In this document: in pieces, positions 24,354 through 36,722 of the stretch
How positions within the stretch are numbered: position 1 is the first letter of the stretch
Layout: each line of letters begins with the position of its first letter
DNA from: Diadophis punctatus similis
Lineage: Eukaryota > Chordata > Lepidosauria > Squamata > Dipsadidae
NCBI GenBank assembly: GCA_023053685.1
Contig: JALIGW010000021.1
Span: forward strand, 14,683,592-14,747,591
Length of the DNA: 64,000 bases
Direction: 5' to 3'
Notes under the pieces: generated by a model
The model's database searches: none
What the model saw: the letters and a program-made list of their open reading frames with translations, nothing else
What the model was told of the DNA's origin: nothing
Made by a program: the position numbers and the translations under genes

Positions 24354-25312
24354 ACCCACAAACATCACAATGCATCAAAAACGTTCTAAAATGTAGCTTA
24401 GGGGACTTCGTACCCTGATGCTTAACATGTGCCAAGACTAAAATGTGACCTTAAAAAAATACTACAGCTGTTATGTTAGATCCGCTGAATAACCTTAATT
24501 TTGAATGTGCAGCATTTAGGGAATTTAAGTTTAAGACTTTTCCAAATGTATTTTAAATTATTTATCTAACAATTCTACAGAGATAAGAGCCTTTATTCTG
24601 CAGAAAAGTCTTGAAGGCAAGAGATACCTTTGCTCTGTCATTTATTCTGGATCGCATCCTCTGCCTTGATAAAGACGATTAATTTGGGCAAATCTCTTGT
24701 CCACTCCAGATATTTGTCAAACTGTTTTTTACTTGAACATGAGTCTGAACCGAAACCTATTTCTTGCCTTGATGAATTTTTCATTCATTTGATAAAGGAA
24801 ATGGTTCGGCAAATTATTTTAAACCCATGCATCAAGAAATGATGATTGATTAATGCTCTCAAAAGCCCCTTTTTATAGAGATGAACTAGGCCAAAATATC
24901 ATCAGATATTAACATCTGTCAGCCAGCAATAAAACAGCTGTCAATTTTAACCGTGAAATGACGTCTATTACCTGTATCGATGTCAACATGCAAGGTAACG
25001 TTTTGGCGTTTTTAATTGATTACCAGGATAGCCATATATAAAACCTCAAGTTCAACTGAAAGATTAACGGAGGGTATATCCAGTTCCCCTGGTTAGTTAT
25101 AGCATTGCAAACCATCAATCGAAAAAGGAGATTATCTTCTGCTAATTTAGCAAGTTGGAAAATAAATAAACCGGACTTCCCAAGCTAAACTCAGAAACAA
25201 AATTACAGCATCTTTTACAGAACGTTATTCTTCATAATACAACATATAATTGCAAGAACAGTTTAGGAGTCTGTAGTAAATTGTCGTGTTTTAAAAACGA
25301 AGCGCTCATTAT
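24354..25312. other. intron 1 sequence, nothing recognised
   Basis: No gene or repeat recognised. Confidence 0.5.
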
Positions 25313-25715
25313 ACAGGTAGGCCTCGCCTCACAACAGTTCGTTTAGTGACCGTTCAAAGTTACAACAGCATTGAGAAAAAGAGATTCATGACTGGTTTTT
25401 TTTTCACACTTACGACCGCTGCAGTCTTCTCTTGGTCATGTGATCAGAACTCAAGAGGCTTGGCAACTGGCATGTACTTATGACGGTTGCAGTGTCCCGG
25501 GGTCACGTGATCCCCTTTTGCAAACTTCTGACAAGCAAAGTCAATGGAGATGCCAGATTCACTTAATAACCGTGTTGCTAAATTAGCAGCTGCAGTGATT
25601 CACTTAACAACTATGACAAGAAGAGTCGTAAAATGGGGCAAAACTCACTTAACAAATCTCTCTCTTAGCAACATAAATTTTGGGCTCAATTGTGGATGTA
25701 AGTCAAGGACTAGAC
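25313..25715. mobile_element. 'CGACTTAC' MITE
   Basis: Left end CAGGTAGGCCTCGCCTCAC. Interior GTCAATGGAGATGCCAGATT and right end GTAAGTCAAGGACTAGAC. Confidence 0.8.
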
Positions 25716-25732
25716 TTGACTTACATCCACAA

Positions 25733-25955
25733 TGAGCCGAGGTGGTGCAGTGGTTAAAGTGCAGAACTGCAGTTCAGCAGTTCAGCTGTTCAAATCTCAC
25801 CAGGCTCAAGGTTGACTCAGCCTTCCGTCCTTCCGAGGTGGGTAAAATGAGGACCCAGATTGTTGGGGCAATATGCTGAACTCTGTAAACCGCTTAGAGA
25901 ATGCTGTAAAGCACTATGAAGCGGTATATAAGTCTAAGTGCTATTGCTACCTGTA
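25733..25955 (+). repeat. Sauria-type SINE
   Basis: GAGCCGAGGTGGTGCAGTGG, B box GTTCAAATCTC and tail GGTATATAAGTCTAAGTGCT. Confidence 0.88.
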
Positions 25956-26012
25956 TTTTTTTAAAAAAACTGATTTTTTAAAAAGTTATTTTCTCTCTCT
26001 CTCTCTTTATAT

Positions 26013-26239
26013 CAGAGGTGGGTTCCTGCTGGTTCGGACCGGTTCTATAGAACTGGTAGTAACTTGGCGGCCTGGGTCGCTAGAACTGGCAGCGACCCAG
26101 GCCTGCCACGCCCCCAAATCGGCTCTCTCGGCGCCACCATAGGCACAGGCATTTTGTTTTTTGCTTCTGCGCATGCGCATGCCCCCGCGTGGCACGTCAG
26201 GAAGCGAACCGGCAGCGAAGTAAGCCAGAACCCACCCGC
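26013..26239. mobile_element. Ac-type hAT element
   Basis: Left end CAGAGGTGGGTTCCTGCTGG, right end CCAGAACCCACCC. Interior TTCTGCGCATGCGCATG. The target duplication is not clear. Confidence 0.7.
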
Positions 26240-26996
26240 TTTGCACACACACCAAATACATCGACTACTACACACTCATGAGTAACCTTTTACATGACAA
26301 GCCAAGACAGTGTAGGAAACGAAGCAATGACCCAGTAGAAGACCTGTTTAGTTCCCTCAGTTTTTTTTAAAAAAAAAACATGTTGTTCTGCAGAAAAGGT
26401 TCAATCGGTCTCAATACAGGAAAATTATTTTGATTTTAACGCAAGCTATTCAACACCAGCTGAACTGCCTCATTTGAAATAAGGGCATCCGTGGGACGAA
26501 AAACAGAGCTACGAAAAGCAACTTCCATTGTTTTTTTAAAAAAAACGTTTAAAAAAAAAACCTTCACAATTTTTATTCTGAATTACTTATTCAGAACTCT
26601 TCTTAGAAACGATTGATCTCATTGGAAAGAGAAACATTTATTTTTTTTCCTGAGATATTAACTTCTAGAGGTTTTCTATTGAGTAAATCTTTCGCTCTGA
26701 TTCATCTGCCCCCTTGGCTAGAACTGCTATTTGTGGCAGCAATGTTTCCAGTACAATAACAGCACAGCGTGCTTAGTATGGTTTTATTTTTATTTTTATT
26801 TTAGTTTTATTTAAAGCATACTTATTGGGAAGAAAAAAAACCTATTGCATTTCCTCTCTGATTACCTAAATGCTACCTGAGTATATTCAACTTTGCAGGC
26901 AGTTTTCTGCGATTAAAATTAAAAGGTTATTCTCATACTAAGAAGGTTGTAGAAGAGACCGTGGAATCAAAAGAGTATTTTACAAAGTGGTAACTA
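26240..26996. other. intron 1 sequence, nothing recognised
   Basis: AT-rich with short homopolymer runs, nothing recognised. Confidence 0.5.
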
Positions 26997-27348
26997 CTGG
27001 CTAGTCCTTTGACTTACAACAGTTCGTTTAGTGACCGTTCAAACTTACAACAGCACTGACTTATGACCGTTTTTCACACTTCTAGTCCCATGGTCCCATG
27101 GTCCCATGGTCAGAATTCAGACCTTGACAACTGACTCGTATTTATGACAGCCGCAGTGTCCCTGGGTCAAATCAACAGGGAAGTCATACTTGATTAACAA
27201 CCATGTTACTAACTGAATAACTGCAGTGATTCACTTAACAGCTGTGGCAAGAAAGATCATAAAATGAGGTGAAATTCACTCTATGAAATGTCTCACTTAG
27301 CAACAGAAATGTGGGGGTCAATTGTGGTCATAAGTCAAGGACTATTGG
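26997..27348. mobile_element. 'CGACTTAC' MITE, diverged
   Basis: CTAGTCCTTTGACTTACAAC at the left and CATAAGTCAAGGACTATTGG at the right. A short GGTCCCAT triplication at about 27088-27110. Confidence 0.75.
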
Positions 27349-28024
27349 TAATTCTAACCTGCCCTGTAACTGCTTAGTATTCTCCAGGTGAGTTAGCTTG
27401 AAATGTTAGAAGCTATCCAGAGTTCTAGCTAATTTCATAATTTCCAGAGATATTGGAGGTTTGCGCTCCATAATTTCAGAAACTCCCAAACATAGTAACT
27501 GCAGAGAGAAATTATATTTTTCTACTGCTGAGTTATGGAATACCCAGCTAAGATCTTAATTCTGGCAATCACGGTGAGATTTTATTGCTTTAACCGGCAG
27601 GAAAGATAATAGTATATAAAGTACATTAAAAAGCCTACAGAGGAGTAGATGTAGGTGCAATGCAGCATTTATTATCAATAAGACGCACAGATCAATACTG
27701 ATCCACAAAAATCAATTCGCGGGAAGAGTTATTGAAGGCTCTTCCTGAAGTCAAAGAAAGGAAGTTGGCAGAAACATTTATTTTCCATGAGGCTTAACAA
27801 TGAAATAAATGAAAACTTTATGAAAAGCGTCAGCAGAAATAAATTTATGGACGAACAAACTGAACAGTAATTCCAAAATCCGCCCCATAGTGAACAATGT
27901 CCTTGTTTAATAACTGACACTTCATTTTACGATGGCCGTAAAAAGGATCACAAATTGAGGACAGTCATATGGTGACTCGTTCAAGGACCGTCGTGTCTTA
28001 TGATTGAAATTGCAGGCTCAATTA
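27349..28024. other. intron 1 sequence
   Basis: Mostly unrecognised. 27925-28020 contains words of the adjacent MITE family (GGCCGTAAAAAGGATCACAA) and may be a very old copy. Confidence 0.4.
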
Positions 28025-28421
28025 CAGGCAGTCGACTTGTGACGGCAACTCAGCCCAAAAATTTCTGCTGCTAAGCGAGACATTTACTAAGTGGGTTTTG
28101 CCCCATTTTACAACCTTCCTTGTCACTGTTGTTAAGTGAATCACTGCAGTTTTTAACTTAGTAACCCAGTTGTTGAGTGAACCTGGCTTTCCCATTGACT
28201 TCGCTTGGTCGCGAATGGGGTCTTCGAAGGTCGCAAATGGGGTTCACATGCCCCGGGACACTGCAACCGTCATAAGTACATGCCAGTTGCCAAGCCTCTG
28301 AATTTTGATCATGTGACTGTGGAGATGCTGCAACGGTCTTAAGTGTGAAAAACAGTCATGTCAGTGATGTCGTAACTTCGAACAGTCACTAAATGAACTG
28401 TTGTAAGTTGAGAACTATCTG
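28025..28421. mobile_element. 'CGACTTAC' MITE
   Basis: CAGGCAGTCGACTTGTGAC at the left and GTAAGTTGAGAACTATCTG at the right. TA precedes the left end. Confidence 0.8.
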
Positions 28422-28700
28422 TGCAGCGATAATGCATACCAGCCGACTGTAATGGCAAACACAATACTGAGAAAGTAACAATCTTAGGTTGTGAATGTGT
28501 GTCTTGGTTGCAGTGTTACTTTTTCCCACACCATCATAACTTGAAATGATTGATGCAGGAGGCAGTCAGTAAGGAAACTTTACTCGTATTTCAACAAAGT
28601 TTTCCCCATCCCAGTTTTGGCTAGCCGAAAAAGATGATCATGCAATTACTTAGTGGGTGGGGGGGTGGAGAGAATGTAAAATTTAAAAACCATTTCAGTG
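28422..28700. other. intron 1 sequence, nothing recognised
   Basis: No gene or repeat recognised. Confidence 0.5.
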
Positions 28701-28703
28701 GGG

Positions 28704-28797
28704 AAGAAGAAGAAGAATAAGAGGAGGAGGAGGAGGAGGAGGAGGAGGAGGAGGAGGAGGAGGAGGAGGAGGAGGAGGAGGAGGAGGAGGAGGAGGA
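28704..28797. repeat. (GGA)n microsatellite
   Basis: GAA units followed by about 25 GGA units. The poly-Arg and poly-Ser frames are artefacts. Confidence 0.97.
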
Positions 28798-28966
28798 TAC
28801 TGAAGAGATATGCAATGGAAAAAACAATTAAATTTTGGAGATCAGGCCATTTTTCTAATGAACATATCCCAAACCAAACACTATAATAACCAAATCTGTA
28901 GAGATCAGATCTGAATATACTCTGCACCATTATCATCTATGTTCCAAAGATGGATAGATGGAGGGA

Positions 28967-29041
28967 GGGAGGGAGGGAGGGGGAGAGAGAGATACACACA
29001 CACACACATACAGTGGTGTGTGTGTGTGTGTGTGTGTATGT
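28967..29041. repeat. compound (GGGA)n-(CA)n-(GT)n repeat
   Basis: GGGA, then CA, then GT units. The CA and GT runs are inverted relative to each other around CATACAGTGGTG. Confidence 0.9.
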
Positions 29042-29336
29042 CAAGGGTGGGTTCTAACTTACCTCGCTGCTGGTTCATTTCCTCCCACGCCGCATGGGCG
29101 CATGCACAATGCACAGTGCTGGGCTGAAAACAAGATGGCGACCGCATGCAGAGTGCCAAAAACTCGGCTTCTGCGCATGCTCAGAAGAAAAAATAAAATT
29201 CAAAACTTCAAAAAAAAGATGGCGGCATCCATGGACCGGCACCGACCGAACCGGGTCCGTGACATCATTGTAACATCACTAGCGGGTCGCTACCAATTTG
29301 GGCGAACCGGTCCAAACCGGGAGGAACCCACACCTG
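29042..29336. mobile_element. Ac-type hAT element
   Basis: CAAGGGTGGGTTCTAACTT at the left and GGAGGAACCCACACCTG at the right. CGGCTTCTGCGCATGCTCAG inside. Confidence 0.75.
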
Positions 29337-30017
29337 GTATACACACCCGGACACCCAGGCTATCTTATCAACCTTTTTCTCTCACTCCTTTCAAACATGA
29401 CCAGTTCAAAGCCCACAGGCCTCAGTTTCTCTTTTATCAGCAAAACTTGGAGCAGGTCCACCTGATTCGCTATAGACACAACACAAAAGAAATATATTTC
29501 CATCTCTTTCAACTCAGCAGAACTCAAACGCAATGTGCCTTTTTAAAAATAAAAAATAAAAAAAATTGGCGGAATGAGGTCTGCAAAACCAGAAGCTGAT
29601 GCTCCTGTATACAAATCGGAGCCACTGAAGGTCCATTTCCTTGAAATGCAACTGAACCTCCTTTGGATTTAAAGGAGAGCAGAACAAATATCTGCATTTC
29701 CCAGGGAAGGTCTGACTCGACTCTACTTAGAAAAGCAAACACATCGTTTGGGGAGAAATATTTTCATCCAAATGGAAACCCATCATAAACTTCAGCTCTG
29801 CAGCAATTATTTTAAATCTTCAAAAGAGAAAGCAAACGATTTTGGAAAGCGTCTATGGAATCCATCCGCTGAGGTTTCTTACGGGATCATCAAGATTGGC
29901 CATAACAATATGGAAATCCAGCATCTTCAAACAGAGAATGATAAAACAGCCAGATGTTCTTGAACTAAAACTATATTAATAGACATGTCGAATAAAAGCA
30001 TTGATTCCACTTGCCCT
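29337..30017. other. intron 1 sequence, nothing recognised
   Basis: No gene or repeat recognised. Confidence 0.5.
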
Positions 30018-30380
30018 AATTCTTGACTTATGACCACAATTGAGCCCAATATTTTGTTTGCCAAGTGAAACATTTGTGGAGTGAATTTACGACCTTTCTT
30101 GCTGCAGTTGCTAAGTGAATCACTGCAGTTGTTAAAATTAGTAACATGGTCGTTAAGTGGATCTGGCTTCCCCGTTGACTTGGCTTGCCAGACAGCAAAA
30201 GAGGATCACATGACTCTGGGACGCTGGCACCGTCATAAGTACATGCCAGTGGCCAAGCCTCTGAATTTTGGTCACATGATCACGCCGCAACGGTTGTAAA
30301 GTGTGAAAAATGGTCATTAAGTCAGTGCCATTGTAACTTTGGACAGTCACTAAATGAATTATTGTAAGTCAAAACTACCT
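30018..30380. mobile_element. 'CGACTTAC' MITE
   Basis: TCTTGACTTATGACCACAAT through GTAAGTCAAAACTACCT. Confidence 0.78.
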
Positions 30381-31050
30381 AATTTCCACTGATAAAACAT
30401 GTCAATTTTAAACCAAATAATCTTATCGTCTGAAATATAAGCTTCCTGTAAATAAATAGGACATTAATAACTTCACCCTCCCTCCATAGGCCAATGAATT
30501 TCCACTGTATTTAGGATTTTGGCTTTTATTGCTTCCGGCTCCCTAGCTCCACTTTCTTTATTGGTCTTTTAATCAGAATCCTTCGGGAGCTGCTTATGGC
30601 ATCCAGGATGAACCGAGCATTGATCGCAGTTGCAGGTTGTTATACAACCTCACAACAATTGCATGCCTTCACTGTACTCTAGTTAACTGCATCAAAATTA
30701 TGGTCTGTTGTCATATTGCATCAGCTCCAAAATTCAAGTAACTTGGCCCACTCAGGCAAAATATTTGTCAGCAGGCGTAAACAACAAGTAAACTTGGATT
30801 TTCTTATAAGCTACATGATGACTAGCAAAACTCTTAGAGGAGTCTTTTTTAAAAAAATCATCTGCAGCTTGCTCCCTTCTACAGGAAGCTCTTAGAAAAG
30901 CCGATTCGCGATGCTTCAAATATAGAATTGGTGTTTGCATATTTTCTGGTCAGCCAAGCCAAAGTATTATTTATGAGCTGCAATATACAACCGAGATTTG
31001 CCCAGAGATATTATTTTACATCTACCAGTAATCCTCTTGGTGAAACTCAC
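30381..31050. other. intron 1 sequence, nothing recognised
   Basis: No gene or repeat recognised. Confidence 0.5.
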
Positions 31051-31270
31051 AAACTTCCTTTCCTTTCCTTTCTTTTCCTTCCTTCTTTCTTTTCCTTTCC
31101 TTTTTTCCTTTCCTTCCCTTCCCTTTTCCTTTCCTTTCCTCCTCTCCCTCTCTCCCCTCTTTCTCTCCCTTCCCTTCTTCATCCGTTTACTTCCTTTTAT
31201 CTTTCTTTCCCTCTTCCTTCTTTCCTTTCCTTCTTTCCCCTTCCTTCCTTCCTTCCTTTCTTTCTTTCAG
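31051..31270. repeat. polypyrimidine (TTTCC)n-like tract
   Basis: About 200 bp of almost pure T/C on the plus strand, with TTTCC, CTTCC and TTTCT units. Confidence 0.9.
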
Positions 31271-31324
31271 ATACTTACATCCTCTCTCATCCAACAAAAT
31301 CCAAAACTGAGTTATACATAAAAC

Positions 31325-31952
31325 TAGAGGTAGTCCTGCACTTAAAACAGTTCATTTAGTGACTGTTCAAAATTACATCATCATCATCTTTTAACTACCC
31401 CATAATCCCTTGCGGGGTGGAATCTGGGCAACTGAATGGAGGCAGCAGAGTGTTTGAATGGCCAGATGCCCTTCCTGTTGCCAATGCGGAGTTTTGTCCA
31501 GCAGATACATTCTCATCGTGCCCAGAGAGAGAAATATCTGCCTCTACCTAGGATCGAACTCACAGCCTCCTGATTGTGAGGCCAGAGCTCCACCTCTACG
31601 CCACCGCACCACTCTGTTCAAAATTACAACAGCACCCAAAAATTTTTACCATTTTTCACACTTACGACCGTTGCAGCATCCCTACGGTCCCGTGATCAAA
31701 ATTCGGAGGCTTGGCAACTGGCATGGCCTTATGACTGTTGCAGTGTCCCGGGGTCACGTGATCCCCTTTGGTGACCCTTCTGACCAGCAAAGTCAATGGG
31801 GAAGCCGGATTCACTTAACAACTGACTAATTTGACAACTGCAGTAATTCACTTAACAATTGAGGCAAGAAAGGTCGTAAAACGGGGCAAAACTCACTGAA
31901 CAAATGTCTGGCTTAGCCAGAGAAAATTTTGGTCTTAAGTCGAGGGCTACCT
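31325..31952. mobile_element. 'CGACTTAC' MITE split by a SINE
   Basis: The left part AGGTAGTCCTGCACTTAAAA and the right part (CGACCGTTGCAGCATCCC ... CTTAAGTCGAGGGCTACCT) belong to one copy. The break at 31377 is a SINE insertion. Confidence 0.85.
31378..31614 (-). mobile_element. tRNA SINE with 14-bp TSD
   Basis: Minus-strand reading begins with A box GTGGCGTAGAGGTGG and B box GAGTTCGATCC, and ends TTAAAAGATGATGATGA. The 14-bp direct repeat TGTTCAAAATTACA flanks it (31364-31377, 31615-31628). It is a third SINE type, distinct from those at 26 and 3355. Confidence 0.88.
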
Positions 31953-33276
31953 ATACAAGAATGTATGAAGGTATCTTTTCTTTGCTTTTACATCCAAATG
32001 TAATCCTGGACTAGAGGGGAGGGGGCGAAATAACAATGGAAGCCTAACATTCACACAACCTTCATCTAACCAGCATCAGAGGGAGGGTTTCTCCCTGCCG
32101 CTGATTGACACTGATCTATTTCTAATCCTACCACGTCAAGAGTACTCAGAACAGCTCAGGTTCAGCAAACAAGCAGACAGATCCCCATGTTGGTACTTTC
32201 AACAAGAGTCAATCAGCCCTCTGGTGGGTTGTACCTCTGTTGATGGAGCATTTCCTGCTACTAAAGGCATTAAATGTTTCTTTAGGCTGGTCCTTCCCTT
32301 TTATTCATGCATGGAAAGAAAATTTGGCATTCTGCAATTACCATTTCAAATGACAAGAACCGTACTGTAGGGTCATACTGCATTTGACATTGCAAACAAT
32401 AATATCTTGTTTATAAAATATCTGTCATTCCTTTCAGCAGTGTGTTTGTTCTATTTTCTTTTTTTTAAAAAACTAGCTGGGTGGGTAGGAAGGAAGGAAA
32501 AAAAATATGAAATAGAATTATCGTTCAAGACTGTAAGGAACACACTGGGTGGGTGAGAACAGCCTACTACACTAGAACGTGATTGTAATACGGTTTGCAA
32601 AACTTTAGCTTAGGAAGTTGTGGGAAGACAGCCATTTAAAACCCTAGGATTAAAAAAAATAAAAGAATGTGGATGTCCCTAAAATTCATTTGATATATTT
32701 CTCTCTCTCTCTCTGGGATCAGGGGCAGTTCTAAGAATCTGGGGAGAACTGGAGGACAATAAATAATAAGTGCAAAAGAAATCATCTCAATGCAAGAAAA
32801 GCTCCTTTGGGAATAAGAACAAGATGGCAAAAGTCATTAAAAGATAAGCATCCAACTCAGAAATGGAAAGATAAAGCTTGACATTTTGAAACTTGAGTTT
32901 GAGAACTGACAAGGGATCCTACACATAACAAAGGGTAAAACCAGTTAAATCCCTTTGTTAATCTTTTTTTTTAATTATTAAAACGAGGTGCGGTGAATGA
33001 AATGTAGCTCTATTCTGACTGTTCCCGGAGTCCAGTGCTGTGCATATTTACTTCAGTGCTGCCAACCCAATACAAGTCATGACTTTTAAATAAGAGAAAA
33101 CACAAGACAGCCTCAAAATAGCCAAATCTGCACAGGGATACATTTCACGATGCAGAAATGCCTCACACCTGGACTGCTGAGGTCACAGACCTTGGACACG
33201 ATGACCGTCTACATTCAGAATGGACATTCATATCTAGATGCAAGCTCTGCCTCTCCAAATTGCACCAAAAGCAGAA
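31953..33276. other. intron 1 sequence
   Basis: A short (TC)n run near 32700-32714. No gene or repeat recognised. Confidence 0.5.
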
Positions 33277-34200
33277 TAACAGAACAGAATAAGAAAGTTG
33301 GAAGAGACCTTGGAGAGCTTCTAGTCCTGTGATGGCGAACCTATGGCACGAGTGCCACAGGGGGCACGGGGAGCCATGTCTGAGGGCACGTGAGGCATAG
33401 GCGTTGCCCTATGTCAGCTCCAGCGTGCTGGACAGCTGATTTTTGGCCTTCTGGGTGGCAGGGGGGCCGTTTTCGCCCTCCCAAGACTTCAGGAAAGGGT
33501 CCGGAGCCTGTGGGTGGCGAAAAATGGACCCAATGGGCCTACCGGAAGTTCGGAAACTAACTTCTGGTAGGCCCGTTGGGCCCTTTTTCGCCTTCCCCAG
33601 GCTTCAGGAAAGCTGCCCGAAGCCTGGGGAGGGCGAAAAATGCCCCAACGGGCCTACCGGAAGTCCAGAGGCTTCAGTGAGGCCTGTGCGCATGTGCGGG
33701 GGGGGAGAGCACAGGGGGGGTTCGTGCGCGCATGCGTGGGGGGAGGGCATTATGGGTGTGGGCACGCACACGCACGCTATCACTTTTGGCACCCAAGCAA
33801 AAAAAGGTTCGCCATCACTGTTCTAGTCCAACCCTTGCTCAGGTGGGAAACCCCATAACATTTCAAACAAATGGCTGTCCAGTTTCTTCTTCAAAACCTC
33901 CAGTGATGGAGCACCCACAACTTTTGGAGGCAAGTTGTTTCAACTGATTAATTGTTCTATCAAGAAATTTCTCCTTAGTTCTAGGTTGCTTCTCTCCTTG
34001 GTTAGTTTCCTCTATTGTTTCTTGTCCTGCGTTTTGGAGAACAGGTGGACCCCCAAATCTTCTTTATGGCAGCCCCTCAAATATTGGAAGACTGCTATCA
34101 TGTCACCCTTCTTTTCATTAAACTACTAGACCTATCCAATTCCAGCAACCGTTCTTCACACGTTTTAGCCTCCAGTTCCCTAATCGTCTTGCTGGAACAT
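33277..34200 (-). repeat. CR1 LINE 3' fragment split by a hAT element
   Basis: GAAAGTTGGAAGAGACCTTG before and CAGTTTCTTCTTCAAAACCT, CCTCAAATATTGGAAGACTG after the hAT at 33327-33820. Confidence 0.85.
33327..33820. mobile_element. non-autonomous hAT element with exact TSD
   Basis: Ends CTGTGATGGCGAACC and GGTTCGCCATCACTG. The exact octamer TTCTAGTC flanks it (33319-33326, 33821-33828). The interior repeats a CGGGCCTACCGGAAGT-type palindrome. Confidence 0.93.
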
Positions 34201-34364
34201 GTTTCTCCACTGAGGACCTCACGTGTCTCATTCTGGCTTCAGCAGAGGTGCCGTTGTTTCCCAGCAAAATATAGGAGATAAATATATCATTCACAACAAA
34301 ATACAAAGAAACATTTCCAAAGATCAGCTAAAATATCTTGGCAGTAGCTCCAGGCTCGATCAAT

Positions 34365-34540
34365 AATTTTTTGCTGTCCTGATGGAAGAAATAATTTGAT
34401 TGCTTATTTGTACCCTATGACTATCATTAAGTGTTGTACCTCATGATTCTTGACAAACTTATCTTTTCTTTTTATGTCCACTGAGATCATATGCACCAAA
34501 GACAAATTCCTTGTGTGTCCAATCACACTTGGCCAATAAA
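34365..34540 (+). repeat. CR1/L3 ('Snake1'-like) LINE 3' end
   Basis: Ends ATTCCTTGTGTGTCCAATCA ... CACTTGGCCAATAAAG and passes directly into the (AATAG)n array. The same end is at 53500-53628. Confidence 0.8.
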
Positions 34541-34792
34541 GAATTCTATTCTATTCTATTCTATTCTATTCTATTCTATTCTATTCTATTCTATTCTATT
34601 CTATTCTATTCTATTCTATTCTATTCTTCATTCCAATATTCTATTCTATTCTATTCTATTCTATTCTATTCTATTCTATTCTATTCTATTCTATTCTATT
34701 CTATTCTATTCTTCATTCCAATATTCTATTCTATTCTATTCTATTCTATTCTATTCTATTCTATTCTATTCTATTCTATTCTATTCTATTCT
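34541..34792. repeat. (AATAG)n microsatellite
   Basis: About 250 bp of ATTCT units, interrupted twice by CTTCATTCCAATATTCTATT (near 34625 and 34711, 86 bp apart). Confidence 0.97.
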
Positions 34793-35660
34793 GTAAGAGA
34801 GTCAGTTCTGACCCAAAGTCTCAGCTGCAAGAACTTCCCCCTTGTCTGTCACAAGTAAGAGAAGGGAGAAATCGGCTAAACTGGATGGCCAAAAAGTTCT
34901 CCATTTAGGGCATTCTGCTTCAAAGAAAAGTGGAAACAAAGAAAGCATTATTCAGTGTTGCAACCTCCCAGATAAAGGCACTGCAGACTCAAATACACAT
35001 CTGTGGCTACCCTCCAAGACTCAGAAGTCCATCACGGACCTCAAGAGTTCATGGGAAGATTAAGCAGCTTCACCTTAGTCAACTCAGATAAACTGCAGAA
35101 TTGAAAGGAAAAGGAACTGGAAAGAAAACATGAAATATTTTATAAAGGGCTCCGGTGAACTCTGTCCAATTTATGAACGGTTATTTACAAAGGTGAGTCA
35201 AGAAAAATTAGCAATTCCACTTCCAAGCCTACCTCCTACCTAATTAACGATTTCCTACCCAAATGGCACAAAGGAACCATTGTACAGTTCCTCCTCTGGA
35301 ATTCGTGCACGCCACCGGTCTCTTTATCTGCACAGTTAAGTTTAAAACACAGCCTATTCTTCCACAGACAAAAGGCGATTTTTCTTCCATACGGCTGTGG
35401 CTTATAATAGAAAGCGATGCCTACCTGTATCAACTTTAAAGATTGCATGGATGAGAAGAGACAAACGAGCTGATAACCAGGAATCTCACCAACGAAAACA
35501 AAACAAAACAAAACAGCAGATTTATATGCATAATTAATGGGAAAAGCAGCCCCCCTTATGAATCCCACAACAGAACAGCCTGGAATTAAGAACAAAGGCC
35601 CCAGAGGGATGGCAGATAGCAGGAAGTCCTTGAGGGCCCCAAGGGCCCCCCCTTTTAGAA
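34793..35660. other. intron 1 sequence, nothing recognised
   Basis: Includes a 152-codon minus-strand frame (35694-35236) without recognisable domains and partly over a SINE; treated as spurious. Confidence 0.5.
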
Positions 35661-35910
35661 GAGCTGAAGTGGTGCAGTGGTTAAATGCAGCCACTGCAGG
35701 CTGACTGCTAGTTCAGCAGTTCAGCAGTTCAGCTGTTCAAATCTCACTAGGCTCAAGATTGACTCAGCCTTCCAACCTTCCGAGGTGGGTAAAATGAGGA
35801 CCCAGATTGTTGGGGGCAATATGCTGAACTCTGTAAACCGCTTAGAGAGGGCTATAAAGCACTATGAAGCGGTATATAAATAAAGTGCTATTGCTATAAA
35901 GTGCTATTAA
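35661..35910 (+). repeat. Sauria-type SINE
   Basis: GAGCTGAAGTGGTGCAGTGG head, B box GTTCAAATCTC, GCTAGTTCAGCAGTTCAG duplicated, and tail AAAGTGCTATTGCTATAAAG. Confidence 0.87.
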
Positions 35911-36192
35911 ATTTAGGAAAACAGATTTATGGATGCGACTGTGTGCATTTGTGCGACTCCCTTGAAATATGTGTTAGCAACCTGGGACTTAGGATTGGGA
36001 ACAAAAGGAACCAGGAAAGGCCTGGGAGCACCTTTCCTGATTTATGGGTTTTATTCAGAGGCCCAGAAAAAGGCAGCTCACCTCTCTAGATACGCATCAG
36101 ATCAAGGCATCTGGAATTGATCTGCAGTTCACGAAAATTTGCGCCTTTTTATAAAAATCTGTTGGTTGGAAAGGGCACCTGCAGCCCCTTGG
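35911..36192. other. intron 1 sequence, nothing recognised
   Basis: No gene or repeat recognised. Confidence 0.5.
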
Positions 36193-36471
36193 TTTTAATT
36201 TAATTTAATTTAATAATTTAATTTAATAAACGTTCTTATAAGCCGCCCAATCCCGTAGGACTCAGGGCGGCGTACAGCATAAATAAGAACAATAATATAA
36301 AAACATCATAATTTAAAAACAATACATTACTTTAAAAAAAACCACTCATTCATGGGGGAATCTGATCTTCTTTTTCACCCCGCCTGCCGGAAGAGCCATG
36401 TTTTTACGGCTTTACGGAAGGCCAGTAGAATGGGGATGGTCCGGATCTCTGGTGGGAGTTGGTTCCAGAGG
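36193..36471 (-). repeat. L2-like LINE 3' end
   Basis: TTTAATTTAATTTAA tail, CCGCCCAATCCCGTAGGACT and GGATGGTCCGGATCTCTGG, as in 21388-21660. Confidence 0.8.
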
Positions 36472-36722
36472 TTTTCTCCAGCCAAGGTCTCTGCTCCTAT
36501 GCAGCCACCAGCGTTGGCTCGTCAATCATTTCACAGCCAAGATCCAACATGGTTGCACCATTGCTGGCATGCTAGAATTTCTCTACTCTTTCTGGAAAAG
36601 CACTCACGGTTGGCCCTAAGCGGAGCATCCCAGGCCAGGAGACCTGCTTTCTTTTTGCAGAAGGATTTGAGAAGAAAATAAAGCCATAATGTCAGGGTGG
36701 ATTGTCTTGACCCATTAACATG
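36472..36722. other. intron 1 sequence, nothing recognised
   Basis: No gene or repeat recognised. Confidence 0.4.

Noticed and set aside
35236..35694. 152-codon minus-strand frame in non-repeat DNA
   Set aside because: It starts inside a SINE, has no recognisable domain or codon bias, and has no supporting splice context.
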